DNA of 64,000 nt from DATAZK01 sp965199805 (GTDB lineage Bacteria > Actinomycetota > Actinomycetes > Frankiales > Frankiaceae), in contig CBDATO010000001.1 of assembly GCA_965199805.1 (NCBI GenBank), positions 806,001 through 870,000 of the forward strand, in the 5' to 3' direction. The first letter of the stretch is position 1. Each line of letters starts with the position of its first letter. A program made the position numbers and the translations under genes. Below are positions 47,170 through 56,312 of the stretch, one piece after another. The notes under the pieces are model-generated. The model saw nothing but the letters and a program-made list of their open reading frames with translations. It did no database searches and was not told the DNA's origin.

Positions 47170-48867
47170 TCAGGCCGGCCCGAGCAGGGTGAGGAACCGC
47201 GACGCGATCGGTGCGGCCACGCTCGCGCCGGCTCCCCCGCCCTCGACGAAGACCGCGAAGGCGACGGTGCCGCGGTAACCGACGAACCAGGAGTGCTCCG
47301 GGAAGTCGGGGCCGACGCCGTACTGGGCGGTGCCCGTCTTGCCGCGCACCTCACCGGGGAAGCTGACCGAGGCCGCGGTGCCTGAGGTGACGACCGCCCG
47401 CATCATGTCCTGCATCTGGCTGGACACGGCCGCCGGGATGGGGTGCGTGACCTTGGTCTGGCCGACCACGAACGGTTGGCGCCATTTGCTCGACGCCACG
47501 GCTGCCGCGACCGACGCCATCTGCAGGGGGCTCGCGGTGACGTCGGCCTGGCCGAACGCCTCGGTGGCCGCGTAGACCGGCCCGGACGGCTTGGGGAAGG
47601 TGCCGCCGACGCTGGTGATCGGGAGCGGCGCACCCGAGTTGAACCCGTACAGCTGCGCGGCCTCGTTCATGTCCTGCTCGGTCAGCGAGAGCTTCAGGTT
47701 GACGAACGCCGTGTTGCAGGACTGGGCGAACGCCGTCTTCAGCGACACCGGGCCCAGCACCTCCTTGTTGGCATTCTTGATGATCACGTCGGAGATGAGG
47801 AGCTGCTGGGGACAGTTGAGGGTGCTCTGCTCGGTCCGGCCGTTCAGGAGGCCGGCCGTAGCAGTGATGATCTTGAACGTGGAGCCCGGCGGGTAGGCGT
47901 TACGGACCGCTCGGGCGACGCCGTAGTACGGCTGGTTGACCAGGCCCGACACGCCTCCGGTACGGGTGTCGATCGCCACGAGCGCCGCCGGCAGCCCGGT
48001 GGCGGTGAGGGCCTGCTCGCCGGCGCGCTGGATACGCAGGTCGATCGTGGTGGTGACGTCCTTGCCCTCGACGGGGGCGAACTGGGCCAGGGTGGCGAGC
48101 TTCACCGAGCCCTGCATCAGCACGACGTCGGCACCGGGCCTCCCGCCGAGCTGGGCGTTGTAGACCTTCTCGATGCCGGTCTGGCCGACGATGTCACCGG
48201 AGCGGTAATCGCCGCGGGTGGCCTTCGCCTGCTCCGCCGTCAGGGGGCCCACCGTACCGAGCAGGTTGACGTCGATGTCCTGGTCGGCGCCGCGCAGCGG
48301 CACCCCGACGTCGTCCAGCAGCTGTCCGCGCTTCCCGGTGATCCGGACCCGCTCCAGGGTGCGCCCGGCGGCGAGCCGGGGCTGGATGCTGGCCGGGCTG
48401 AACTGCACCTTCCACTGCCGGTGGCCCGCGGCGTCCTTGGTGGCGGTCTTCACGACCGTCAGCGAGCCCGCATACGACCAGGGCCCGACGTCGGCGAGGC
48501 CGAGCTTCGCGGTGAACGGGACGGTCGCCCGGTCACCGGACTCGTCGCGGGTGACGGCCGTCGGCGTGTAGCTCGCCGTCTTCACCTCGAGGGCCGCGCG
48601 CATGGGGGCGTCGACCGCGGAGATGGTCGCGGCCGGTGCGTCTGCCTGCGCCGCCATGCCGGCGTAATCCAGCTTCGACCACGCGCCGAGGTAGGCGTCC
48701 ACCGCCGCCTGCGCATCCGCCTGCCGGGTGTCGGCGCCGGGCCGGTTGTTCAGCAGGTAGATCCCGCCGCCGACCAGAACCAGGACGGGGATCAGGGCGA
48801 GCAGCGTGATCCGGATCCAGCGGCTGCCGGAGCGGGGAACGAAGTCGCCCGACGGTGCGTCGCTCAT
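47170..48867 (-). CDS. class B penicillin-binding protein with NTF2-like MecA N-terminal domain
   Basis: A 565-residue cell-wall transpeptidase anchored by one helix (about residues 18-40). An NTF2-like MecA_N domain follows (to about residue 155), then a dimerisation region and the transpeptidase domain with all three motifs: STFK near residue 327 (YPPGSTFKI), SCN near 380 (AQSCNTAF) and KTG near 507 (RGKTGTAQ). It cross-links peptidoglycan outside the membrane. The MecA-like domain is common in actinobacterial PbpA relatives and does not by itself mean methicillin resistance. It is transcribed away from ilvB's promoter region on the same strand, downstream of gatB. Confidence 0.92.
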   Translation of the reverse strand: MSDAPSGDFVPRSGSRWIRITLLALIPVLVLVGGGIYLLNNRPGADTRQADAQAAVDAYLGAWSKLDYAGMAAQADAPAATISAVDAPMRAALEVKTASYTPTAVTRDESGDRATVPFTAKLGLADVGPWSYAGSLTVVKTATKDAAGHRQWKVQFSPASIQPRLAAGRTLERVRITGKRGQLLDDVGVPLRGADQDIDVNLLGTVGPLTAEQAKATRGDYRSGDIVGQTGIEKVYNAQLGGRPGADVVLMQGSVKLATLAQFAPVEGKDVTTTIDLRIQRAGEQALTATGLPAALVAIDTRTGGVSGLVNQPYYGVARAVRNAYPPGSTFKIITATAGLLNGRTEQSTLNCPQQLLISDVIIKNANKEVLGPVSLKTAFAQSCNTAFVNLKLSLTEQDMNEAAQLYGFNSGAPLPITSVGGTFPKPSGPVYAATEAFGQADVTASPLQMASVAAAVASSKWRQPFVVGQTKVTHPIPAAVSSQMQDMMRAVVTSGTAASVSFPGEVRGKTGTAQYGVGPDFPEHSWFVGYRGTVAFAVFVEGGGAGASVAAPIASRFLTLLGPA

Positions 48868-48945
48868 ACGCAGCGGTGGCGGGCGGGTGGCGGACCAGTC
48901 AGCACGAGGGCACCATACGTGCGCCCCCCGACAGTTCCGGTGCTC

Positions 48946-50433
48946 TCAGGCGCCGAGCCGCTCCAGCAGCGCCGTCCGCACCTTGGCCGCGTCGGCCGAG
49001 CCCTTCATCGTCTTCATGACCGCGCCGACGAGCGGGCCCACCGCCGCCACCTTGCCGCTGCGCACCTTCTCGGCGATGTCCGGCGCCCCGGCGATGGCCG
49101 CGTCGCAGGCGGCGCCGAGGGCGTCGGCGTCCTCGACGACCGCGAGGCCCCGGGCGTTCATGACCTCGTCGGGGGTGCCCTCACCGTCGAGCACGCCGGC
49201 CACGACCTTGCGGGCCAGCGCGTTGGTGAGCGTGCCCTCCCCGATCAGCTGGACCACGCGGGCCACGTCGGCGCCGGTGAGCGGCAGCGCCGACGGCTCG
49301 ACCCCGCGCTCGGACGCCGTACGCGCCAGCTCGTTCAGCCACCAGGCGCGCGCCGCATCGGCGGGCGCCCCGGCCGCGATGGTCTCCTCGACCAGGTCGA
49401 GCACCCCGGCGCCCTGCATCTGCTCCAGCTCGAGCGGGGCGAAGCCGAACTCGCGGATGAGCCGGGCGCGCCGGACGGTCGGGAGCTCGGGCAGCGCGGC
49501 GCGTACGCGCTCCACGAAGTCGGCGCCGAGCGCGACCGGCAGCAGGTCGGGCTCCGGGAAGTAGCGGTAGTCCGTCGCTTCTTCCTTCGTCCGCCCGGCC
49601 TGCGTGATCCCGGCCGTCTCGTCGAAGTGCCGGGTCTCCTGCACGATCCGGCCGCCGGCGTCGAGCAGCTCGGCCTGACGGGAGATCTCGTACGTGATGG
49701 CCCGCTCGACCGAGCGCAGCGAGTTGATGTTCTTGGACTCGGTACGGGTGCCGAACGGCTCGGTGCCCTTGAGGCGGAGCGAGACGTTGGCGTCGCAACG
49801 CATCTGCCCCTGCTCCATGCGGGCCTCGGAGACGCCGAGCGCGCGCAGCACGTCACGCAGCGCGGCCACGTACGCCTTGGCCACCTCCGCCGAACGGATG
49901 TCGGGCTCGGTGACGATCTCGACCAGCGGCACGCCGGCCCGGTTGTAATCCAGCAGCGAGGAGGTGGCGCCGTGGATGCGGCCGTCGGCGCTGCCGAGGT
50001 GGGTCGACTTGCCGGTGTCCTCCTCCATGTGGACGCGGGTGATGCCGACGCGATGGATCTGCGTCACTCCTTCTGGGCCCTCGACCTCCACGTCCAGGTA
50101 GCCGCCGACGCACAGGGGCTCGTCGTACTGGCTGATCTGGAAGTTCTTCGGCATGTCCGGGTAGAAGTAGTTCTTCCGGGCGAAGCGGCACCAGTCGGCG
50201 ATCGAGCAGTTCAGCGCCAGGCCGATGCGCACCGTCAGCTCGACGGCGGCCTCGTTGACCACCGGCAGCGCGCCGGGCAGGCCGAGGCAGACCGGGCACA
50301 CGTGGGTGTTGGGCTCGGCGCCGAAGTCGGTCGGGCAGCCGCAGAACATCTTCGAGACGGTGCCGAGCTCGACGTGGGTCTCCAGGCCGATGACCGGCTC
50401 GTACTTCTCCAGCGGGGAGGCGGTCACGGTCAT
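48946..50433 (-). CDS. gatB: Asp-tRNA(Asn)/Glu-tRNA(Gln) amidotransferase subunit B
   Basis: GatB binds and phosphorylates the mischarged tRNA for amidation. The 495-residue protein has PVIGLETHVELGT, the zinc-binding FCGCPTDFGAEPNTHVCPVCLGLPGALPV, broken here as C-x-C and C-x2-C, RIHMEEDTGKSTH-like HMEEDTGKSTH, and a C-terminal YqeY-like tail domain. ATG 50433 overlaps the gatA stop as ATGA. Confidence 0.96.
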   Translation of the reverse strand: MTVTASPLEKYEPVIGLETHVELGTVSKMFCGCPTDFGAEPNTHVCPVCLGLPGALPVVNEAAVELTVRIGLALNCSIADWCRFARKNYFYPDMPKNFQISQYDEPLCVGGYLDVEVEGPEGVTQIHRVGITRVHMEEDTGKSTHLGSADGRIHGATSSLLDYNRAGVPLVEIVTEPDIRSAEVAKAYVAALRDVLRALGVSEARMEQGQMRCDANVSLRLKGTEPFGTRTESKNINSLRSVERAITYEISRQAELLDAGGRIVQETRHFDETAGITQAGRTKEEATDYRYFPEPDLLPVALGADFVERVRAALPELPTVRRARLIREFGFAPLELEQMQGAGVLDLVEETIAAGAPADAARAWWLNELARTASERGVEPSALPLTGADVARVVQLIGEGTLTNALARKVVAGVLDGEGTPDEVMNARGLAVVEDADALGAACDAAIAGAPDIAEKVRSGKVAAVGPLVGAVMKTMKGSADAAKVRTALLERLGA

Positions 50434-51932
50434 GCTTTCTCCAGGTACGGGCTGGCCAGCGGTGCGCCGCGACGGGTGTCGAGCTCCTGCTCCAGGGCGC
50501 CGGCGACGCGGTACATGCGCTCGTCGGCCAGGGCCGGCGCCATGATCTGCAGGCCGACCGGCAGGCCGCCGGCGAGACCACAGGGCAGGGACAGGGCGGG
50601 GATGCCGGCGAGGTTCGCCGGCACGGTGGCGAGGTCGGTCGCGTACATGGCCGTCGGGTCGTCGACCCGCTCGCCCAGCGGGAAGGCGACGCTCGGCGTG
50701 GTCGGCGAGATCAGCACGTCGACGGTGTCGAACGCGGCGGCGAAGTCGCGGCTGATGAGGGTGCGCACCTTCTGCGCCTGGCCGTAGTACGCCTCGTAGT
50801 AGCCGCTGGAGAGGGCGTAGGTGCCGATCATGATGCGGCGCTTGACCTCGGGCCCGAAGCCCGCGTCACGCGTACGGCTCATGACCTCCTCGACGCCCTC
50901 GCCGTCGACCCGCAGGCCGAAGCGCATGGCGTCGAAGCGCGCCAGGTTGGACGAGCACTCGCTCGGCGCGATCAGGTAGTACGCCGGCAGCGCGAACTCG
51001 AAGGAGCGGCAGGAGACCTCGACGACCTCGGCCCCGAGCTCCTCGAGCACCGCCACCGCCTCGCGGAAGCGGGCCTCGACCTCGGGCTCCCAGCCGGCGC
51101 CGCCGAGCTCGCGGATGACGCCGATGCGCATGCCCGAGACGTCACGCCGGGCGGCGGCCTCGACCACCGGGGAGCTCAGGTCGGCGATGCTGGTGGAGTC
51201 CATCGGGTCGTGGCCGGCGATGGCCTCGTGCAGCAGCGCCGCGTCGAGCACGGTGCGGGCGAACGGGCCGGCCTGGTCCAGGCTGGAGGAGAACGCGACC
51301 AGCCCGTAACGGCTGACCGCCCCGTACGTGGGCTTCACGCCGACGATGCCGCACACCGCGGCCGGCTGCCGGATCGAGCCGCCGGTGTCGGTGCCGATGG
51401 CGAGCGGGGCCTGACCGGCGGCGACGGCCGCTGCGCTGCCGCCCGACGAACCGCCCGGGATGCGGCTGGTGTCCCACGGGTTGCGGGTGGGGCCGTACGC
51501 GGAGTTCTCGGTCGAGCTGCCCATGGCGAACTCGTCCATGTTGGTCTTGCCGAGCACGACCACGCCGGCTTCCTGCAGCTTGCGGACGACGGTGGCGTCG
51601 TACGGGGGCACCCAGCCCTCGAGGATCTTCGAGCCGCAGGTGGTGGGCACCCCGCGGGTGGCGAAGATGTCCTTCAGCGCGAGCGGGACGCCGGCCAGCG
51701 GGCCGAGCTTCTCGCCGCGGCCGCGGGCGGCGTCGATCTCGGCGGCGGCGGCCAGTGCGCGCTCCCCCGAGACGTGCAGGAAGGCGTTGAGCTCGCCGTC
51801 GGTCGCGGCGATGCGGTCGAGGTGCGCCTGGGCGACCTCGACGGCGCTGGCGTCACCACCCGCAATGGCAGCAGCGATGTCGGCAGCAGTACGGCCGATC
51901 ATTCCGCGCTCGGTGTCCACGGGCGTGCTCAT
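50430..51932 (-). CDS. gatA: Asp-tRNA(Asn)/Glu-tRNA(Gln) amidotransferase subunit A
   Basis: GatA releases ammonia from glutamine and passes it to GatB. The 500-residue amidase has the Ser-cisSer-Lys triad K87, S162 and S186 (LALKDIF, GGSSGGSAAAV, TDTGGSIRQPA), spaced as in characterised GatA enzymes. ATG 51932 overlaps the gatC stop as ATGA. The longer open frame upstream covers gatC and is not used. Confidence 0.97.
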   Translation of the reverse strand: MSTPVDTERGMIGRTAADIAAAIAGGDASAVEVAQAHLDRIAATDGELNAFLHVSGERALAAAAEIDAARGRGEKLGPLAGVPLALKDIFATRGVPTTCGSKILEGWVPPYDATVVRKLQEAGVVVLGKTNMDEFAMGSSTENSAYGPTRNPWDTSRIPGGSSGGSAAAVAAGQAPLAIGTDTGGSIRQPAAVCGIVGVKPTYGAVSRYGLVAFSSSLDQAGPFARTVLDAALLHEAIAGHDPMDSTSIADLSSPVVEAAARRDVSGMRIGVIRELGGAGWEPEVEARFREAVAVLEELGAEVVEVSCRSFEFALPAYYLIAPSECSSNLARFDAMRFGLRVDGEGVEEVMSRTRDAGFGPEVKRRIMIGTYALSSGYYEAYYGQAQKVRTLISRDFAAAFDTVDVLISPTTPSVAFPLGERVDDPTAMYATDLATVPANLAGIPALSLPCGLAGGLPVGLQIMAPALADERMYRVAGALEQELDTRRGAPLASPYLEKA

Positions 51933-52237
51933 CCCTCCTCCTCGAGGATCCGCGGGACGACGAACTTGCCGTCGCGGGCCTCCGGCGCACCGGCGAGCAC
52001 CTCGTCGCGGGGCAGGCACGGCTTGACGACGTCGGGGCGGAAGACGTTGGTCATCGGCACCGCATGGCTGGTCGGGGGCACGGCTGCCAACTCCTCGGGG
52101 GTGCCGGCCTCGGCCACACGCGCGACGCTCGCGAGGATCACGTCGAGCTGGGGAGCCATGCGATCGAGCTCCTCGTCCGACAGCGCGAGCCGCGACAAGC
52201 GCGCCAGATGGGCGACCTCCTGCCGGGAAAGACTCAT
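51929..52237 (-). CDS. gatC: Asp-tRNA(Asn)/Glu-tRNA(Gln) amidotransferase subunit C
   Basis: A 102-residue GatC that wraps around and stabilises GatA, with SRQEVAHLARLSRLALSDEEL at the N-terminus and FRPDVV...LPRDEVLAGAPEARDGKFVVPRIL at the C-terminus, split by a helix. ATG 52237. It leads a tightly coupled gatC-gatA-gatB operon with 4-base overlaps at both junctions, giving equal subunit synthesis. Confidence 0.95.
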   Translation of the reverse strand: MSLSRQEVAHLARLSRLALSDEELDRMAPQLDVILASVARVAEAGTPEELAAVPPTSHAVPMTNVFRPDVVKPCLPRDEVLAGAPEARDGKFVVPRILEEEG

Positions 52238-52272
52238 GCTGCGATCGTACGGGCGCCTGCCCCACCGGCAGG

Positions 52273-53823
52273 TCAGCGGCGGGGCCGGCGGCGGCCGGAG
52301 GACGCGCCCACCGGCTCGACACGGGAGAAGCCGTGCTCGGCCAGGAAGCGCTCGGTGGCGGACGGCGGCTGCGCACCGTCCGGGGTGACCGCCGGAGCCT
52401 GCGGGCGGTCGGCGTCGGGGCCGCTGCCATTGCCCGACGGGGCGTGGCCGTTCGTCGAGGGCGTCGAGCCGTTGGTCGAGGGCGTCGAGCCGTTGGGTCG
52501 CTGTCCGTTGCCGCCGAGCCGCAGCACCGCGTCGAGCTCCGCCTGCCGGATCGCTTCCTGCACCGCCGCTCGCCGGGCCTCCGCGATCTCCGCGGCGGCG
52601 GCCTCCGCCCGGCGCTGCGCCGTCAGCGCGTGCCGCTGGGCCTTCACCGCGTACATGGCGACGTCGGCCGCGTGCAGCAGAGCGTCGATGTCGGCCCCGG
52701 CGGCCGGGGCCACCGCCGTCCCGACGCTCGCGCCGACCGTCAGCGCCATCCCGTCGATCTGGTACGGCTCGCCGAGCGCGTGCCGGATCCGGCTGGCCAC
52801 CTGGTCGGCGACCTCGTCCGGCGACACCGGCCACGCGCCCCGGCCCTGCCCCGTCCGCTCCGGGGCGCCGGCGAGACCCGCCGGCCAGTTCGCGACGCTC
52901 TCGGCCGACAGGTCGCTCAGCAGGATGGCGAACTCGTCGCCGCCGAAACGGGCCACCATGTCGTCCGGGCGCACGGCCCCGGCGAGACGGGCGCCCACCA
53001 GGCGCAGCAGCTCGTCGCCGGCGAGATGACCGAAGGTGTCGTTGACGTCCTTGAAGCCGTCGAGGTCGACCATGAGCAGCGCCACCGGCGGGGCGTCGCT
53101 GCCTGCCGAGGCCAGCGCGGGGCGGGCACGCTCCAGCAGCTGGGTGCGGTTGGCGAGGCCCGTGAGCGGATCGTGCAGCGCCTGCCGCTCGCGCTCCTGG
53201 GCCCGGGCGGCGGCGAGGCCGACCGCGTACAGCGGCACCAGCAGCAGCGGCAGGAAGCCGGCGCCGCGCTCGGCGACCACCACGAGCAGCGGCGCGAGGC
53301 ACAGCACGGCCGTCGTGCTGACCACCCGGTAGACCGGCGCGTCCAGCAGCACGCCGCGCAGGTGCGTCCGCTCGTGCCGCGCGATCACGCCGGCCACCAG
53401 GAGGTCGTTGACCAGGAAGAACGCGACCGCAGCAGCGGCGATCGCGGGGAGGTCGTGCGCCTCGATGCTCGCCCCGCCGTGGTCGGCGGGTCTGACCGAC
53501 GCCGCGATGAGCACCACGCCCGCGGCACCGTACGAGAGCGCGTACTGCCCGATGTTGAAGGCGGTCCGCCAGGCCCGGCGGCCGCGTACGAGGTCTGCCA
53601 CCACCACCGTCACGATCATCGCCAGCAGGGCCGGGGCGAGCCCCCAGTGCAGCAGGAGCGCGAAGACGAAGGCCTCGCTGATGCTCAGGCCGCCGGGGTC
53701 GCGCCGGTCGGACTTGACCAGCGGGCGCAGCTCGGCGATCAACAGCAGGGCCACCATCGCCGCGTACGAGGCGTCGAACATCGGCGGCTCCCGCAGCGCG
53801 GAGACGAGTGCACCGGCCAGCAC
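52273..53823 (-). CDS. membrane-bound diguanylate cyclase (GGDEF)
   Basis: A protein of 516 residues from GTG 53823 with about six or seven hydrophobic helices (to about residue 205) and a GGDEF domain (HDPLTGLANR, then FGGDEF near residue 293). The RxxD inhibitory site is present as RPDD five residues before GGDEF, so a product-inhibited c-di-GMP synthase is likely. After a coiled coil, a tail repeats NGSTPST. The first helix seems to begin upstream of the GTG: the frame stays open to 54042 and encodes FWRYLTLVVCCGLLVLAGAL across the GTG, but no ATG, GTG or TTG occurs there. A CTG start or sequence error is possible. Confidence 0.85.
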   Translation of the reverse strand: MLAGALVSALREPPMFDASYAAMVALLLIAELRPLVKSDRRDPGGLSISEAFVFALLLHWGLAPALLAMIVTVVVADLVRGRRAWRTAFNIGQYALSYGAAGVVLIAASVRPADHGGASIEAHDLPAIAAAAVAFFLVNDLLVAGVIARHERTHLRGVLLDAPVYRVVSTTAVLCLAPLLVVVAERGAGFLPLLLVPLYAVGLAAARAQERERQALHDPLTGLANRTQLLERARPALASAGSDAPPVALLMVDLDGFKDVNDTFGHLAGDELLRLVGARLAGAVRPDDMVARFGGDEFAILLSDLSAESVANWPAGLAGAPERTGQGRGAWPVSPDEVADQVASRIRHALGEPYQIDGMALTVGASVGTAVAPAAGADIDALLHAADVAMYAVKAQRHALTAQRRAEAAAAEIAEARRAAVQEAIRQAELDAVLRLGGNGQRPNGSTPSTNGSTPSTNGHAPSGNGSGPDADRPQAPAVTPDGAQPPSATERFLAEHGFSRVEPVGASSGRRRPRR

Positions 53824-54173
53824 CAGGAGGCCGCAGCAGACGACCAGCGTCAGGTAGCGCCAGAACGCCCCGGCCTGGGAGCCGGGCGGACGGTCACGGG
53901 GATCGCGGGACTCGCGGAGCCGGCTGCGACGGTGACCGCCGGATCGCGGGCGCGCAGGATCGGTCTCCTGGTCCCGATGCCGCCCGGACAGCGCGCCCCC
54001 ATAGCAGTCGAACCGCCGGGCCGCTCCCGGGGCACCACCTCACAGCGGCTGCCCTTGCGGCGGGATGGCGACCGCCCCCACGTGAGACGCCCGCCCACCG
54101 GCTGACAAGGGCGATAGTGACACGCAGCGCAGCCACTTCCCGGACCTCGCGGCCGGGGGCGAACGTGTCGCGC
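53824..54173 (-). other. 350-base gap between the GGDEF gene and ligA
   Basis: The part from 53824 to 54042 is open in the GGDEF frame and reads as a basic, Arg-rich tail leading into the first membrane helix, so it probably belongs to that protein's N-terminus despite lacking a standard start codon. A TGA closes the frame at about 54042. I see no other gene, hairpin or operator in the remainder up to the ligA stop at 54174. Confidence 0.5.
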
Positions 54174-56312
54174 TCAGCCCTCGGCGGGTGGGTCGGCGGC
54201 GGCGGCGTCGGGGCTGTCGTCCGGCTGCGGCAGCGTGGCCCGCACCGCGTCGGGCCCGTCGGCGAGCAGCAGGCCGAAGCCGTCCTCGTCGAGCAGCGGC
54301 ACCTTGAGCGAGAGCGCCTTGTCGTACTTGCTCTTGCCGGGGTCGGCGCCCGCGACGACGAAGTCGGTCTTCTTGCTGACGGAGCCGGTGACCTTGCCAC
54401 CGCGGTCCTGCACGGCCTCCGCGGCGGAATCGCGGCTGAAGCCGGTGAGCGTGCCGGTGATGACGACGCTGATCCCCTCGAGCGTGCGCGGCAGCGCCGA
54501 CTCGTCGCTGCCGACGTCGGTGGTGCTGACCCCGCCGTCGCGCAGCTTGCGCAGGATCTCCTGGTGCGAGGGATCGGCGAACCACGTCGCGATCACACCG
54601 GCCGTCTTGGGCCCGATGCCCTCCACCTGCTGGATCTGCTCGACCGTCGCGCCCTCGAGCGCGTCGAGGCTGCGGAACTCGCGGGCCAGCGTCTGGGCCG
54701 TCGGTGCCCCGACGTCACGGATCGACAGGCCGACGAGCAGCCGCCAGAGCGGGCGTGACCGGGCCGCCTGCAGCCCGGTCATGATCTGCTCGACCTTCTT
54801 CACGCCGAAGCCGCGCAGCCCCTCGAACGACTCGGGCGTGAGGTGCAGGATGTCGCCGACGTCGCGGACGATGTCGGCCGCGGTGAGCACCCCCGCCGTC
54901 TCGAAGCCGAGCCCGTCGATGTCGAGCGCCTGCCGGCCGGCGAAGTGGAACACCGACCACTGCCGCTGCGGCGGGCAGGCCACGTGGTTAGGGCACCGGA
55001 GGTCGACCTGCTCCTCCTCGCGCTCCAGCTTCGTGCCGCAGGCCGGGCAGTGCGTCGGCATGACGAAGGCCCGCTCGCTGCCGTCGCGCAGCGCCGTGAC
55101 CGGCCCGACCACCTCCGGGATGACGTCACCCGCCCGGCGCACGACCACCGTGTCGCCGATCATGACGCCGCGCCGGGCGACCTCCTGCTCGTTGTGCAGC
55201 GTGGCCTGCCCGACGGTGACGCCTCCGACCCGGACGGGCTCGAGCACGGCGAACGGGGTTGCCCGGCCGGTGCGGCCGATGCTCACGACGATGTCGTTGA
55301 GCTTGGTGTTGACCTCTTCCGGCGGGTACTTGAACGCGATCGCCCAGCGCGGCGACTTCGACGTCGAGCCGAGCCGGCGCTGCAGGCCGAAGTCGTCGAC
55401 CTTGACCACCACGCCGTCGATCTCGTGCGGGGCGTCGTGCCGGTGCTCGCCCCAGTACGCGATGAACTCCGCCACCTCCCCCAGCGAGCCGACGACCTTG
55501 CCGAACGTCGTCGTCGGCAGGCCGAGCGCCCGCAGCTGCGCGTAGGCGTCGCTCTGCGTGGCCGGCTCGAAGCCGCGGGAGGCGCCCACGCCGTGCAGGG
55601 TGAGCGCCAGCGGACGCGAGGCGGTGACCCGCGGGTCCTTCTGCCGCAGCGAGCCCGCCGCCGCGTTACGCGGGTTGGCGAACGGCGCCCGGCCGGCCTC
55701 GACGAGACCGGCGTTGAGCTGCTCGAATGCCACGACCGGCAAGAAGACCTCACCGCGGACCTCGAGCAGCTCCGGCACGGGTACGCCCGCATCGGCCGCC
55801 AGCCGGGTGGGCAGCGACGGCAGGGTCTTCACGTTGTTGGTGACATCCTCGCCGGTACGCCCGTCACCGCGGGTGGCGGCCCGGATCAGCCGGCCGTTCT
55901 CGTAGACGACGTCGACCGCGAGGCCGTCGATCTTCAGCTCGCACAGCCAGGCCGACACCGGGGCCTCGCGCTCGACCCGCGCGGCCCACTCGGCCAGCTC
56001 GTCGGCGCTGAAGACGTTGTCGAGGCTGAGCATCCGCTCCAGGTGGGTGACCGGCTCGAAGAGCGTGCTGACCGCGCCTGCCACCTTCTGCGACGGCGAA
56101 TCCGGCGTGACCAGCTCGGGGAAGTGCTCCTCGAGCTGCAGCAGCTCGCGCATCCAGGCGTCGTAGTCGGCGTCGCTCGCGGTCGGCTGGTCGAGCACGT
56201 AATAGCGGTAGGAGGCGTCGCTCAGCTCCTGCGAGAGCTCCGCGTGCCGCTCACGCTCGGCCGGCGACGGGGCGGGCGGCGACGGGGCGGGCGGCTCGCT
56301 CGCCGGGCTCAC
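54174..56312 (-). CDS. ligA: NAD-dependent DNA ligase LigA
   Basis: LigA seals nicks in replication and repair using NAD. The 712-residue protein has the Ia domain (YRYYVLDQPTASDADYDAWM), the adenylation motif KIDG at 127-130, an OB fold, a four-Cys zinc finger (CPACGTKL and RCPNHVACP), helix-hairpin-helix repeats (FGVKKVEQIM, VEGIGPKTAGVIA) and a C-terminal BRCT domain. GTG 56312 overlaps the MetE-like gene's stop as GTGA. A Pro/Ala/Ser-rich N-terminal tail of about 18 residues precedes the conserved region. Confidence 0.96.
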   Translation of the reverse strand: MSPASEPPAPSPPAPSPAERERHAELSQELSDASYRYYVLDQPTASDADYDAWMRELLQLEEHFPELVTPDSPSQKVAGAVSTLFEPVTHLERMLSLDNVFSADELAEWAARVEREAPVSAWLCELKIDGLAVDVVYENGRLIRAATRGDGRTGEDVTNNVKTLPSLPTRLAADAGVPVPELLEVRGEVFLPVVAFEQLNAGLVEAGRAPFANPRNAAAGSLRQKDPRVTASRPLALTLHGVGASRGFEPATQSDAYAQLRALGLPTTTFGKVVGSLGEVAEFIAYWGEHRHDAPHEIDGVVVKVDDFGLQRRLGSTSKSPRWAIAFKYPPEEVNTKLNDIVVSIGRTGRATPFAVLEPVRVGGVTVGQATLHNEQEVARRGVMIGDTVVVRRAGDVIPEVVGPVTALRDGSERAFVMPTHCPACGTKLEREEEQVDLRCPNHVACPPQRQWSVFHFAGRQALDIDGLGFETAGVLTAADIVRDVGDILHLTPESFEGLRGFGVKKVEQIMTGLQAARSRPLWRLLVGLSIRDVGAPTAQTLAREFRSLDALEGATVEQIQQVEGIGPKTAGVIATWFADPSHQEILRKLRDGGVSTTDVGSDESALPRTLEGISVVITGTLTGFSRDSAAEAVQDRGGKVTGSVSKKTDFVVAGADPGKSKYDKALSLKVPLLDEDGFGLLLADGPDAVRATLPQPDDSPDAAAADPPAEG

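Noticed and set aside
47170..48867. Methicillin-resistance-type mecA gene
   Set aside because: The MecA_N-like domain is common in actinobacterial class B PBPs; no resistance cassette or regulator is present.
52440..52500. Short tandem DNA repeats in the GGDEF gene
   Set aside because: They encode the repeated NGSTPST linker in frame and need no separate explanation.
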